Shown: positions 35,736 through 44,263 of the stretch, piece by piece
Position numbering within the stretch: position 1 is the stretch's first letter
Layout: the number at the start of each line of letters is the position of its first letter
Assembly: GCF_020991475.1 (NCBI RefSeq)
Contig: NZ_JAJMPA010000001.1
Span: forward strand, 372,001-436,000
Source of the DNA: Pedobacter sp. MC2016-14
GTDB lineage: Bacteria > Bacteroidota > Bacteroidia > Sphingobacteriales > Sphingobacteriaceae
DNA length: 64,000 nt
Direction: 5' to 3'
Made by a program: the position numbers and the translations under genes
Notes under the pieces: generated by a model
Database searches by the model: none
What the model was told of the DNA's origin: nothing
What the model saw: the letters and a program-made list of their open reading frames with translations, nothing else

Positions 35736-36935
35736 ATGCTGCCTACACAAACCCTCCTTAAAAAATTCGGAACCGAAAAAACACTGGTGATCCTGATTTC
35801 GAGGGTTTACTTTAAAACCCTCAGCGCAGTTGAGGTTCAGAATTTTATTGATGTCCAAAAATTCGATTGGGAACTTTGCTACCTGTTCATACGCAGGCAT
35901 GGTATTCGAACCTTTATCTATCATAGTATTCAGGCCTCTGGCATGATCATGCCAGAGGATTTTTTAAAAAAACTGAAGGGGGATTTGATGGCTTTGAGTA
36001 TGACTAATCTTCATCAGCAAAAGTATCTGGTAGAACTGGTGAGGGAACTGACCGCCGCAGGCATTCCTGTTATTCCTTATAAAGGTATTTCTTTTGCAAA
36101 AGCATACTACAAATCTCCTTCCATGCGCGAGAGCAGTGATATTGACCTGATGATCAACAGAAGATCAGTTAAGCCTGCACTAAAGTACTTTAAGCGGAAA
36201 GGCATGCCCTTTAAAAGCGGCTGGGAGATTCCTGACGAATGGTTACCCTATTACCTGAAGATTGCCAAGGACCTGGAACTGAAAACACCCGCGGTAAACA
36301 ATGCCATGAAATGTACGGTTGAGATTCAATGGAAGCTCACCGAATTACATATGGGCTCTTTTCCTGAGTTCGACTTTTTTATTCAGGGCCTGGAAAAGAA
36401 CGAGCAATTGAATAAGGGTAATGGATACCCAAGGTTGCAACCGGCCTATGATTTCCTTTGTATGGCATCTAACCACTTTATCCGGGAACCCCTGATGCGT
36501 TTTAAATATGTGATAGATACAGCTTGCCTGCTACAAACTGCCGGCGACAGCATTGACGGTGTCCTTATCCATAAAACCCTGAAAAAATATGGACACCAGC
36601 GTATCGTGAATGCGTCACTTTCTGCCATTGAAGAACTTTTAGGGATCAGCAATGCGCAACTCCCTTTTGACAATATTCCTGACAATGAGCTTTCAAATGT
36701 AGCAACAGCTTATCCAGTGGTAAAAAATACGGAGAAAGGAAATGAACATTACCCCTTCTTTTTGAACTTTCAGGATAGCAGCTGGAACAAAATGAAAGCG
36801 CAGTTGAGGACTTTGTATTATTATGTGGTACCTACAGCATCTGACATCAGGTACTTCAAACTACCCGCAGTTGCCCTTCCCTTATTATTTATTTTCAGGC
36901 CTTTTCGTTTGTTTTTTAAATTGTTTGCTAAGTAG
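35736..36935 (+). CDS. NTP_transf_5-type nucleotidyltransferase, candidate lasso-peptide tailoring enzyme
   Basis: The 399-aa protein contains a nucleotidyltransferase core: GIPVIPYKGISFAKAYYKSPSMRESSDIDLMINRRS (about 110-145), where the DID is the metal-binding DxD. The family (NTP_transf_5, Pfam) occurs in many lasso-peptide clusters together with HPr-kinase-like proteins; in the pseudomycoidin cluster such a protein is reported to add hexose to the phosphorylated peptide. Here it lies 3 bp (stop to stop) from the ABC exporter, just outside the lasso cluster proper. Assignment to the cluster is by context only. Confidence 0.65.
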   Translation: MLPTQTLLKKFGTEKTLVILISRVYFKTLSAVEVQNFIDVQKFDWELCYLFIRRHGIRTFIYHSIQASGMIMPEDFLKKLKGDLMALSMTNLHQQKYLVELVRELTAAGIPVIPYKGISFAKAYYKSPSMRESSDIDLMINRRSVKPALKYFKRKGMPFKSGWEIPDEWLPYYLKIAKDLELKTPAVNNAMKCTVEIQWKLTELHMGSFPEFDFFIQGLEKNEQLNKGNGYPRLQPAYDFLCMASNHFIREPLMRFKYVIDTACLLQTAGDSIDGVLIHKTLKKYGHQRIVNASLSAIEELLGISNAQLPFDNIPDNELSNVATAYPVVKNTEKGNEHYPFFLNFQDSSWNKMKAQLRTLYYYVVPTASDIRYFKLPAVALPLLFIFRPFRLFFKLFAK

Positions 36936-36937
36936 TT

Positions 36938-38713
36938 TTACAACTTCTGTGCATCGTACATCTCTTTAAACACCGGGCCGTTTTCAATCAGCGCGGCAAA
37001 AGCACCTTCTTCCGCAACAACACCATTTTTCATGACATAAATGTAATCTGCCACTTTGAGGTTGTACAAGCGGTGCGAAATGAGAATAATGGTTTTATCA
37101 ACAGCCAGTTCTTTAATATTCTGGAAAAGCTCCAATTCTGCCACAGGATCTAAGGCACTGCTGGGTTCATCAAGTACAATCAGCTTTGCATCATTGTAAA
37201 AAATCCTGGACAGCACCAGCTTTTGCCATTGTCCGCCACTGAGCTGTTCACTTTTGTCGAAACTTCTACCCAACCGGGTATCATATCCTTTAGACAGTTT
37301 ACTGATGAACGGATGGGCACCGGACAATTTTGCGGAACGCGCTGCCTTTAAGGGGTCAACAACTTCAGCCCCATTTCCAAGGGCAATGTTTTCATTAACG
37401 GTTAAGAAATACTTTTCGAAATCCTGAAACACGAAACTTGCATTTTTGCGGAAGGCATCGAGGTCAATTTCTGCCAATGGCGTTCCATCCAGCTGGATAC
37501 TACCCTGCTGAACTGCATAAATTCTGGAAAGGAGTTTGACCAGCGTAGATTTGCCAGAGCCGTTTTCGCCTACAATGGCAGTGATGGTGCCAGGCTTAAA
37601 AGCCATAGAAATTTCTTTCAGGACGGGCTTTGTGCTTCCCGGATATTTGAATGAAAGCTGATTGACTATAAGGTCTTGCTTAGGTCCTGCAAAGCCGTTT
37701 TCAGTTACAGCCTCAGGATAGCTAACTTTAATGTCTAAAAAAGCAAAGAGGTCTTTCAAAAAGATGCGTTGCTGAAAAATCTGCACCAAGGCTTGAAGGA
37801 AATTCCTGGAGGTACTTTGCAGGCGTTGAAAACCCTGGATGTAAATGACAAAGGCGCCGATGGTCATTGCTTTTTCCCAGGTAGATTTGGCCAGCATCCC
37901 AAAAATGACCACCATCACCACTACTTCAAGCAACTCGGCAAGAAGACTGTAGCAAGCCAAACGTCCATGGACTTTAGCTTTCTCTTCGCGGATGCTGCTC
38001 CGGATCTTTTTAAACTTTTTGATGAAGGCTTCAGCATAACCAAATAAACGCACTTCTTTGGCGTAGTTTATTCCGGTGAGCACACTATGTAAATATCCGG
38101 CTTCCCTTTCCCGGCCTACAAATCTACTTTCGAGTCGCTGCAAGGTAAATCCTGAATACCATTTGATGGCTGCCAGCGGGACTGAAACCAACATAAACAA
38201 TAAGGCGAACATAGCATTGAGGCTAAAAAAGAAGGCGATTAAAAAAATTAGGGACAGCGTATTTAAAATTGCCGCATTAAAACTCGACAAAAGCCCGGAA
38301 GCTTTATAAAGGGATTGTTGCTGCGCCAGATGCAAGGTATCGTGGTAGTCTGGATTCTCGTAATAACTGTAATCTACATGGGCCGCCTGATGTAATACCT
38401 GCTCTGATAAATGATCTGTTAGCTTTGCCTGATGAATGACAGATATGTAGGCGGTATATTGAGCGGCAAGCGCTGAAACCACTTGCACAGCCCCAAAAGC
38501 TACAATTACAGGAAGAACGACCTTAAAAGCCTCGCCATGTTGTACCGCCTCTATCATCTGCTTTAAAAAGTAAAGCGAGGCCACAGGGAGTAATGCCTGT
38601 ACTACCTGCAAGGTCATATTGATAACCGCGATACGGGAATCGGCCTTCCAGGCTAAAGAAAATGCGCGGAAGAGGTCTTTTCTGAAAAGGCTAAATTGTC
38701 TTTTGTTTTTCAA
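36938..38713 (-). CDS. ABC transporter, permease plus ATPase (lasso-peptide exporter, D-protein)
   Basis: A 591-aa half-transporter: six membrane segments in residues about 20-320 and a nucleotide-binding domain with Walker A (IVGENGSGKSTLVKLLSR), signature (SEQLSGGQWQKLVLSRIF), Walker B (AKLIVLDEPSSALDP) and H-loop (ILISHR). There is no C39 peptidase domain, in line with lasso exporters, which ship the mature peptide. The start is TTG (38711-38713). A good promoter lies at 38726-38757. It is divergent from the plus arm of the cluster and likely gives export and self-immunity. Confidence 0.85.
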   Translation of the reverse strand: MKNKRQFSLFRKDLFRAFSLAWKADSRIAVINMTLQVVQALLPVASLYFLKQMIEAVQHGEAFKVVLPVIVAFGAVQVVSALAAQYTAYISVIHQAKLTDHLSEQVLHQAAHVDYSYYENPDYHDTLHLAQQQSLYKASGLLSSFNAAILNTLSLIFLIAFFFSLNAMFALLFMLVSVPLAAIKWYSGFTLQRLESRFVGREREAGYLHSVLTGINYAKEVRLFGYAEAFIKKFKKIRSSIREEKAKVHGRLACYSLLAELLEVVVMVVIFGMLAKSTWEKAMTIGAFVIYIQGFQRLQSTSRNFLQALVQIFQQRIFLKDLFAFLDIKVSYPEAVTENGFAGPKQDLIVNQLSFKYPGSTKPVLKEISMAFKPGTITAIVGENGSGKSTLVKLLSRIYAVQQGSIQLDGTPLAEIDLDAFRKNASFVFQDFEKYFLTVNENIALGNGAEVVDPLKAARSAKLSGAHPFISKLSKGYDTRLGRSFDKSEQLSGGQWQKLVLSRIFYNDAKLIVLDEPSSALDPVAELELFQNIKELAVDKTIILISHRLYNLKVADYIYVMKNGVVAEEGAFAALIENGPVFKEMYDAQKL

Positions 38714-38725
38714 GATGTAAAATGG

Positions 38726-38757
38726 TAAAACTACAATGATTTTTTCTACCTTCCAAA
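38726..38757 (-). promoter_or_regulatory. Bacteroidota-type promoter of the ABC exporter gene
   Basis: On the minus strand TTTG (38757-38754) and TAGTTTTA (38733-38726) are separated by exactly 20 bp. The consensus for Bacteroidota sigma factors is TTTG-N19-21-TAnnTTTG, so the -7 element matches 7 of 8. The gap to the TTG start is only 12 bp, so the 5' untranslated leader is very short. The region 38714-38839 shows no equally good match on the plus strand. Confidence 0.5.
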
Positions 38758-38839
38758 CTTCAATGAAAGATCGGCTATGGCATTTTAGAAGGCATTTTAT
38801 GATGCTACTTCTTGCATGTTTTTAATAAAATTTGTAATT

Positions 38840-39433
38840 ATGCATATCGAAAAGAATCCACATAAAACAGATACCGTACGAGAGTTAGGATCTATAGACC
38901 CATTTCCGGTAATACGCTTACTCCCACAACTTATTAACGAATGGGATAGCGAATCAACCTATCAGTTGAATGGAAATAAAACTATGACTTTAAGCGAAGT
39001 TCAACATATTAATTTTCGTTGGTCTTACAAGAACAGGGTACCAATAGAATACTTAACTCTTCCTTTATGGGAAAAGTATAAAGATACGCTTTTACCAATT
39101 ATGAGGGAGGTTGTTAAACCACTTGGCTATGCTAAGGGTTATTTTACAAGGGTAATGCTGGCAAAAATGCTTCCGGGATCTTCCATCCCCAGCCACATTG
39201 ATGGCAAATTAAATATGTGGGCAGCACATAAGATTCATGTTCCACTAATCACAAATGATCAGGCCGAATTCTCTGTAGCTGGTCAAACTTACTATTTCGA
39301 AAAAGGAAAATCTTACGAGGTAAATAATGCAGCAAAACATTGGGCGAAAAATAATGGCGATACTGCCCGTATTCATCTAATTTTTGAGTATTTGGATGCA
39401 GAAATCAATGATTTACCTTGTTCTGACCTTTAA
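38840..39433 (+). CDS. Aspartyl/asparaginyl beta-hydroxylase-like Fe(II)/2-oxoglutarate enzyme
   Basis: The ATG at 38840 (197 aa) is chosen over an upstream in-frame start because the extra residues are not conserved-looking. The cupin-like domain shows PSSIPSHIDGKLNMWAAHKIHVPLITN with the HxD metal ligands, then YEVNNAAKHWAKNNGDTARIHLIFEYLD with the distal His and the Arg that binds 2-oxoglutarate. Members of the Asp_Arg_Hydrox family hydroxylate Asp or Asn side chains in peptides and proteins. The first gene of the plus arm; natural targets are Asn7 or Asp10 of the core peptides, or Asn11. Hydroxylation is inferred. Confidence 0.8.
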   Translation: MHIEKNPHKTDTVRELGSIDPFPVIRLLPQLINEWDSESTYQLNGNKTMTLSEVQHINFRWSYKNRVPIEYLTLPLWEKYKDTLLPIMREVVKPLGYAKGYFTRVMLAKMLPGSSIPSHIDGKLNMWAAHKIHVPLITNDQAEFSVAGQTYYFEKGKSYEVNNAAKHWAKNNGDTARIHLIFEYLDAEINDLPCSDL

Positions 39434-39446
39434 CTATCGTGCTTAA

Positions 39447-40076
39447 ATGATTATATCACATAAACACAAGTTTATTTTTTTTGCCATACCAAAAACCGGA
39501 ACACACTCTATCCGTTTTGCATTAAGACCTTTTTTAGATGTAGGAGATGAGGAGCATGTGCATCTATTCAAGCAATCAAAATTATCTGTACCTCAATTTA
39601 AAGATCGTGCTGATGGGCATCTCTCTGTTGAGGAAATCAGACCGTTTATTTCAGATCAAATATGGAACAGCTATTTTAAATTTTGTTTTGTCAGAAACCC
39701 ATGGGACAGGTTTGTTTCGACTGTATTTTACAGGCACAAGAAGTTAATCCACAGTAATGAATCAAAGCTTGATTTTTTTAACGCCATATTAACCAAACAC
39801 TGGGATAATCCAGGTCTATTCTATAAACCTCAATCTTCTTTTATTGTCGATGAAAGAGGATTTTCTACTCTCGATTTTATTGGAAAGACAGAATCAATTC
39901 AGTCAGATTTTAACGAAATCTGTAACCGAATAAATTTACCGATGTTGGAACTTGACCAAAGAAATTCCAGCCCTCATGAAGTTTATACAAGCTATTATGA
40001 CGAAGTGATAAAAAATCGTGTGAGCGATTTTTACAAAAGGGATATTGAAATGTTTGATTATACCTTTGATAAATAA
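39447..40076 (+). CDS. Sulfotransferase family 2-like protein
   Basis: A 209-aa protein with both PAPS-binding elements: 5'-phosphosulfate loop FFAIPKTGTHSIRFAL (about 11-26) and 3'-phosphate motif FCFVRNPWDRFVSTVFYRH (about 77-95). This is the Sulfotransfer_2 (carbohydrate/tyrosylprotein-like) fold. Lying between the hydroxylase and the cyclase gene (13 and 20 bp spacers) it must belong to the lasso operon. Candidate acceptors are Tyr12, Thr14 or Ser15 of the core, or a hydroxyl introduced by the upstream hydroxylase. Confidence 0.8.
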   Translation: MIISHKHKFIFFAIPKTGTHSIRFALRPFLDVGDEEHVHLFKQSKLSVPQFKDRADGHLSVEEIRPFISDQIWNSYFKFCFVRNPWDRFVSTVFYRHKKLIHSNESKLDFFNAILTKHWDNPGLFYKPQSSFIVDERGFSTLDFIGKTESIQSDFNEICNRINLPMLELDQRNSSPHEVYTSYYDEVIKNRVSDFYKRDIEMFDYTFDK

Positions 40077-40096
40077 CGACTAGATCAAATCAATCG

Positions 40097-41932
40097 ATGG
40101 GTTCAATAGCAGGATATACAGGATTTACCTTTGGTTTTATTGATAAGATGTTGGAAAGTCTTCAGCATTGGACACCAGACAGAAAGGACATTTACAAAGA
40201 TGAGAATGTTTGCATGGGAAGTTTGGAACTATTCAATACTTCAGAGTCATACATTAATGCTCAGCCCTTAAAATATGGTCAAACTATATTAGTTGCCAAT
40301 TGCAGAATTGATAACCGTGAAGAACTTGCTACTCAATTTAATATTTCCCATAAAGACAGCATAGCTGACATCAAATATATTGCTCTGGCTTACGAAAAAT
40401 GGGGCTGCGAATGTGTAAAATATCTGTATGGAGATTTTGCATTTGTCCTATGGGATAAAGAAACACAGAAATTATTCGGTGCGCGTGATCATGTTGGTAT
40501 CAAAACATTGTACTATACCAAAGTTGAAGATGAGTTCATTTTTTCAAGTGAAATTAAAGGTATTCTGGGACATCAACAAGTAAAGCCAATCTTAAATGAT
40601 GCGTATTTCGTTTATGCTTTTTCTGCGGTTAGTCTGCCTGTAACGGAAACTCCCTATAACAATATACACCAACTCCCTTCTGGAAGCTATTTTGAGTGGC
40701 AAAATCATAAGCTTAATATCACCAAGTATTGGGAACTTGGGAAAAAAGAAATTGAAATTCCTGATCACCCGGAGCAACAGTTTGAGCATTTTGAAAAATT
40801 ATTATATAAATCAGTAAGCACGAGGTTAAGAACTTCGGGTAAAATAGGCGCAGAACTGAGCGGGGGATTAGATTCTACGGGCATTGCAGCCATTGCCATG
40901 AAAATCCTCGGCGAAGGTGCCGAGTTTTACACGTATTGTTTTGGAAAATCTGATCAAGATATAACGGGGAAAGATGACAGCCATTTGGCCGCTAAATTTT
41001 GTGAACAATACCATATAAGCAAGTATTTCTCGGCAGTTAATGAAAGGAACCTGACATTAAAAATGTTGCTAAATTTAAAAACTTCGGTTTATGACGATGA
41101 TGAGAACAACGGGGTACCACAATCCGCTTTGGCATTTTTACCTGATGCCAGGGATAAGAATGTTCGCGTAGTCCTGTCAGGACATGGCGGTGACCAACTG
41201 GTAACCAGTCGCTCTACTCATTTCTATCTTGGCGCATCGAGGAGACGACACTATAAAATACTCTGGAAAGGACTAAGGGACAGATTCGGCATTCTACAGG
41301 GAGTGCTGCGTTTTGTTTACTACCTCATTAGAGGCATAGATGGTAATCGTTTCCTAAGACAGAATATAAATATAAACAGGAAACGCCTACAACTGGAAGG
41401 GATTGACAAGGGATGGATCAAAAAATATGATCTCTGGGATATACCATCGGACCGATATGCACTACATAGTCAGAGTAACAGACAACAAAGATACATTGAA
41501 TGCATCAGTTATGCTAGTTTACAGCACCGTGCCTGGCATCATGATTTAACTGGACTTCATTTTAATATAGAATATCGCTTTCCTTTACTCGATGTGCGAC
41601 TGCTGGATTATATCATGCGACTTCCTGAAAATACTGTTGCTCCAAAAAATCAGGAGCGTTTTCTATTCACCAAAGCAGTAAAAAACATTATACCAGAGGA
41701 AATCACCGCCATAAAAAAAAGTAAAACAAGTAGCGTCCCTTTTACAAGGTATTTCAATAACCTTTATAGGGAGGACGTGACGACTCAAACAGGCAAAGCA
41801 ATTCAAGAAGGGAGTTTTTCAAAATATTTTACGTTAAAAAGATTAGCTGAAATAAAAAACAAAGGTAATTTATCTTTCTTATCTCTTGCCCTATTATACA
41901 ATAAGATTAACAAAATGAATTCTAAATATTAA
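40097..41932 (+). CDS. Lasso cyclase (asparagine synthetase homologue, C-protein)
   Basis: A 611-aa protein of AsnB type. The N-terminal amidotransferase half begins MGSIAGYTGF: the catalytic Cys2 of AsnB (MCGI) is absent, so it cannot hydrolyse glutamine, as expected for lasso cyclases. The synthetase half keeps the pyrophosphate loop GAELSGGLDSTGIAAIA (about 253-270) and VRVVLSGHGGDQLV (about 352-365). It activates the side chain of the acceptor Glu by adenylation and closes the ring with the N-terminal Gly amine. It is the only cyclase in the window and must serve both precursors if both are made. Confidence 0.92.
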   Translation: MGSIAGYTGFTFGFIDKMLESLQHWTPDRKDIYKDENVCMGSLELFNTSESYINAQPLKYGQTILVANCRIDNREELATQFNISHKDSIADIKYIALAYEKWGCECVKYLYGDFAFVLWDKETQKLFGARDHVGIKTLYYTKVEDEFIFSSEIKGILGHQQVKPILNDAYFVYAFSAVSLPVTETPYNNIHQLPSGSYFEWQNHKLNITKYWELGKKEIEIPDHPEQQFEHFEKLLYKSVSTRLRTSGKIGAELSGGLDSTGIAAIAMKILGEGAEFYTYCFGKSDQDITGKDDSHLAAKFCEQYHISKYFSAVNERNLTLKMLLNLKTSVYDDDENNGVPQSALAFLPDARDKNVRVVLSGHGGDQLVTSRSTHFYLGASRRRHYKILWKGLRDRFGILQGVLRFVYYLIRGIDGNRFLRQNININRKRLQLEGIDKGWIKKYDLWDIPSDRYALHSQSNRQQRYIECISYASLQHRAWHHDLTGLHFNIEYRFPLLDVRLLDYIMRLPENTVAPKNQERFLFTKAVKNIIPEEITAIKKSKTSSVPFTRYFNNLYREDVTTQTGKAIQEGSFSKYFTLKRLAEIKNKGNLSFLSLALLYNKINKMNSKY

Positions 41933-41943
41933 GTAACTACATC

Positions 41944-42228
41944 ATGGCAATAGAAAAAACAAGCATTATACAAAGAGGGGAAGATTATATTTTTAATATT
42001 GTTGACGGCGAACTAGTGATGATGAATATCAATACTGGATTATACCTCTCAATTAACGAAACAGGAAAGGCCATTTGGGAGATTTTAACTAAACCAGCAT
42101 CTGTAAACCTTATTATTAATGAAATTGGGAAAATATATAATGTTAGCCCAGAGCAATGTGAAGCAGATGTGATTTCCTTTATCGCAGATCTGACGAATAG
42201 AAAAGTAATAATTGAAGCTAAATCTTAA
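41944..42228 (+). CDS. PqqD-like RiPP recognition element (B1 protein), plus arm
   Basis: A 94-aa PqqD fold: FNIVDGELVMMNINTGLYLSINETGKAIWEILTKPASVNLIINEIGKIYNVSPEQCEADVISFIADL. The GLYLSINETGKAIWE segment is the RRE hallmark (strand-turn-helix that binds the leader). It delivers the precursor leader to the B2 peptidase and the cyclase. It sits 11 bp after the cyclase and 8 bp before the first kinase gene. Confidence 0.93.
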   Translation: MAIEKTSIIQRGEDYIFNIVDGELVMMNINTGLYLSINETGKAIWEILTKPASVNLIINEIGKIYNVSPEQCEADVISFIADLTNRKVIIEAKS

Positions 42229-42236
42229 TTACCGAC

Positions 42237-43154
42237 ATGTTGCACAAATATCATTTTGCAGGTTACATATTTGAATGCAATTTTCTTCTGTCTGAACTTA
42301 TTCCGGCCACTGGTATCCCACAATTTAGCATTTACGTAAAATCTTCCATATCAGAAGCAGTACCCACTGTAGCACTAAGTAAAAATTTTTTTTCGGATGA
42401 AAAACTTCAACTTTCTTGCTTTCAAAATAAGCATATGGGTTTTGTAGCGATATGGAATAATAACATCTTAGAATACACACCGCCGATAGGTTCAGATCAT
42501 GATCAAATCAAACTGAATCTTCTTGGATCGGTTTCCATGTTAATGACCACAACGATGGGATACGTTACGCTGCATGCCTGCTGCGTACTCGTTGATGGAA
42601 AAGCTGTGCTCTTTTGTGGAAAATCGGGAGACGGCAAGTCTAGTGTTGCCGCATATTTCCATTCAAAAGGATATACAGTACTATCTGATGATATGACTCC
42701 AGTAAATATCTCTAATAGCCTGATGGCAATGGCTTATCCTTCTGTACCGAGAATCAAACTCAGTGCATCATCTTTAAGTTTGATCGGAAAAAGCACACAC
42801 GGTTTAAGACTTATTAACTACCACAAGCAAAAATATTCTTTACCGATTCAATTCAATCAATCACAAGTCAGCTATCCTATTCAGGCAATTATATTTCTGT
42901 CATTTAAAAGCAATGAACTGAAATTTAGAGAATTAAAAGGTTGGATTACTAAGTCTGAACTTAAAAACCATATATATCGTAAAAAAATGTTCGCAAAACA
43001 TCATAATAAAAGAGTGTTAAGCCAAATGACGTTTAAGCTAATTTCTGACATCCCTATGTATTCCTTATCACGTCATAAAGATGAAGAGATTAGTCCTGAT
43101 TCATTTATTTATGTTGAGCAAAAGCTTTTAAAAATATCATCCAAGTCATACTAA
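42237..43154 (+). CDS. HPr-kinase-like lasso peptide kinase, copy 1
   Basis: A 305-aa protein resembling the C-terminal domain of HPr kinase/phosphorylase: P-loop AVLFCGKSGDGKSSVAAYF (about 127-145), SDDMTPV with the acidic pair (about 156-162), then AYPSVPRIKLS. This type phosphorylates the C-terminal Ser of lasso precursors in Paenibacillus (paeninodin) and related systems. Both precursors here end in Ser. The N-terminal 100 residues (HYHFAGYIFECNFLLSEL...) are the usual lasso-kinase extension. It lies directly upstream of precursor 1. Confidence 0.85.
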   Translation: MLHKYHFAGYIFECNFLLSELIPATGIPQFSIYVKSSISEAVPTVALSKNFFSDEKLQLSCFQNKHMGFVAIWNNNILEYTPPIGSDHDQIKLNLLGSVSMLMTTTMGYVTLHACCVLVDGKAVLFCGKSGDGKSSVAAYFHSKGYTVLSDDMTPVNISNSLMAMAYPSVPRIKLSASSLSLIGKSTHGLRLINYHKQKYSLPIQFNQSQVSYPIQAIIFLSFKSNELKFRELKGWITKSELKNHIYRKKMFAKHHNKRVLSQMTFKLISDIPMYSLSRHKDEEISPDSFIYVEQKLLKISSKSY

Positions 43155-43201
43155 TACAATATTTATTTTTACTTTTACATTGGTAAACTTAATCAAATAT
43201 T

Positions 43202-43339
43202 ATGACAGAAAAACACGATTTAAACAGCACTTCAAAGAAAGAATGGATTGCTCCTAAAGTAGAGGAACAAGTTATAGAAGCAACTAATAGTGGCCCTTTT
43301 GGTGGCTTTAATCATGAAGATAACTACCATACTTCATAA
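43202..43339 (+). CDS. Lasso peptide precursor 1 (45 aa)
   Basis: A small ORF of 45 codons in the 203-bp gap between two kinase genes. Residues 1-30 form the leader, with W15-I-A-P18-K-V20, the counterpart of the YxxPxL motif that binds the RRE. The predicted core is residues 31-45, GPFGGFNHEDNYHTS: Gly1 and Glu9 fit a nine-residue macrolactam ring, leaving the tail DNYHTS with Ser15 at the C-terminus, the target of HPr-kinase-like enzymes. The residues before the core are Asn(-2)-Ser(-1) and Thr at -3, whereas classical lasso precursors have Thr at -2. A weak -7-like TACTTTTA lies at 43170-43177. Neutral monoisotopic mass of the unmodified lasso: about 1659.67. Confidence 0.87.
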   Translation: MTEKHDLNSTSKKEWIAPKVEEQVIEATNSGPFGGFNHEDNYHTS

Positions 43340-43357
43340 ACTATAGCGATATCATCT

Positions 43358-44263
43358 TTGAAGTACAATTACAAAGTCGGAGGGATTTCAATTGCCTCCG
43401 ACATTCATTTTCCAGAGCTGGAACTATCCGCTAGCAATTGTGGTGCTAGTTCCGATGCTTACATTGCCTACGGAGATGTTCCTGAGCATCTCGAAATCAA
43501 TTGCGTTGACTTCCCATTCTTAGAGATAAATCATTCCCAGTACTTACTTAAATTGCCTGGCATAGGAAGGTATCTGGTGGAGCAGGGAAATAAAATCACT
43601 ATCCAACCAGATCCGTCGGCGGCACTTGTAAATGTGAATAGACAGATCCTTACCTCGGCATTTGCTGCATTAAGTTATCAAAGAGGTCTAATTCCTTTTC
43701 ATGGAGGAATGGTTATTATTAATGGGATTGCTGTTCTGATCTCTGGTCTTTCAGGCACAGGTAAATCTACCCTCCTCGCCGGATTATATAAAAATGGCCA
43801 CACGATAATAGCCGACGACATCAGCAACTTGCAGATGGTTGAAGGCGAAGTGTTAGCCCATCCAACTTTCCCGAGGATTATGATATGGCAGGATGCTGCA
43901 GATGAGCTAAATCTTACGGTCAAAGAAGGAGAAAAATTGCGGGAAAATCTTTGCAAGTACCTTTATCCTATTAATGATCGGTTTTTTACGAAGCCGGTAA
44001 TACTTAAGCACGTTTACATTTTAAAAATGACAGCTAAAATAGGGCAACCAATTAAGGTTCTGGGAATACAAAAGATACAAGAGCTTAAAGAAAATCTATT
44101 TCATCCATATATGGTTGATGCTTTAGACCTGAAAAAAGAATATTCAGCTAAACTGTTGGAAATTGCCAGTCACGTTAATGTATCTATCCTAGGGGTAGAA
44201 AGAACAGATGGCATTTACCCTTTTTTAAAGAAGTTTGAGAAAATCTTAGCCAATGCTGAATAA
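43358..44263 (+). CDS. HPr-kinase-like lasso peptide kinase, copy 2
   Basis: A 301-aa homologue of copy 1, starting with TTG (43358-43360). P-loop AVLISGLSGTGKSTLLAGLYKNG (about 129-150) is intact, as is ADDISNLQMVEGEVLAHPTFPRIMIW, with the acidic pair and the PRI block. It starts 18 bp after precursor 1 and overlaps the next sulfotransferase gene by 11 bp. Why two kinases flank a single precursor is unclear; they could act on different residues or successive phosphates. Confidence 0.83.
   Translation: MKYNYKVGGISIASDIHFPELELSASNCGASSDAYIAYGDVPEHLEINCVDFPFLEINHSQYLLKLPGIGRYLVEQGNKITIQPDPSAALVNVNRQILTSAFAALSYQRGLIPFHGGMVIINGIAVLISGLSGTGKSTLLAGLYKNGHTIIADDISNLQMVEGEVLAHPTFPRIMIWQDAADELNLTVKEGEKLRENLCKYLYPINDRFFTKPVILKHVYILKMTAKIGQPIKVLGIQKIQELKENLFHPYMVDALDLKKEYSAKLLEIASHVNVSILGVERTDGIYPFLKKFEKILANAE

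Noticed and set aside
43289..43336. Core of precursor 1 starting at Ser30 or Asn29 instead of Gly31
   Set aside because: With Ser30 as residue 1 the first acidic residue is at position 10 and with Asn29 at 11, outside the known 7-9 residue rings. Only Gly31 places Glu at 9, and precursor 2 agrees.
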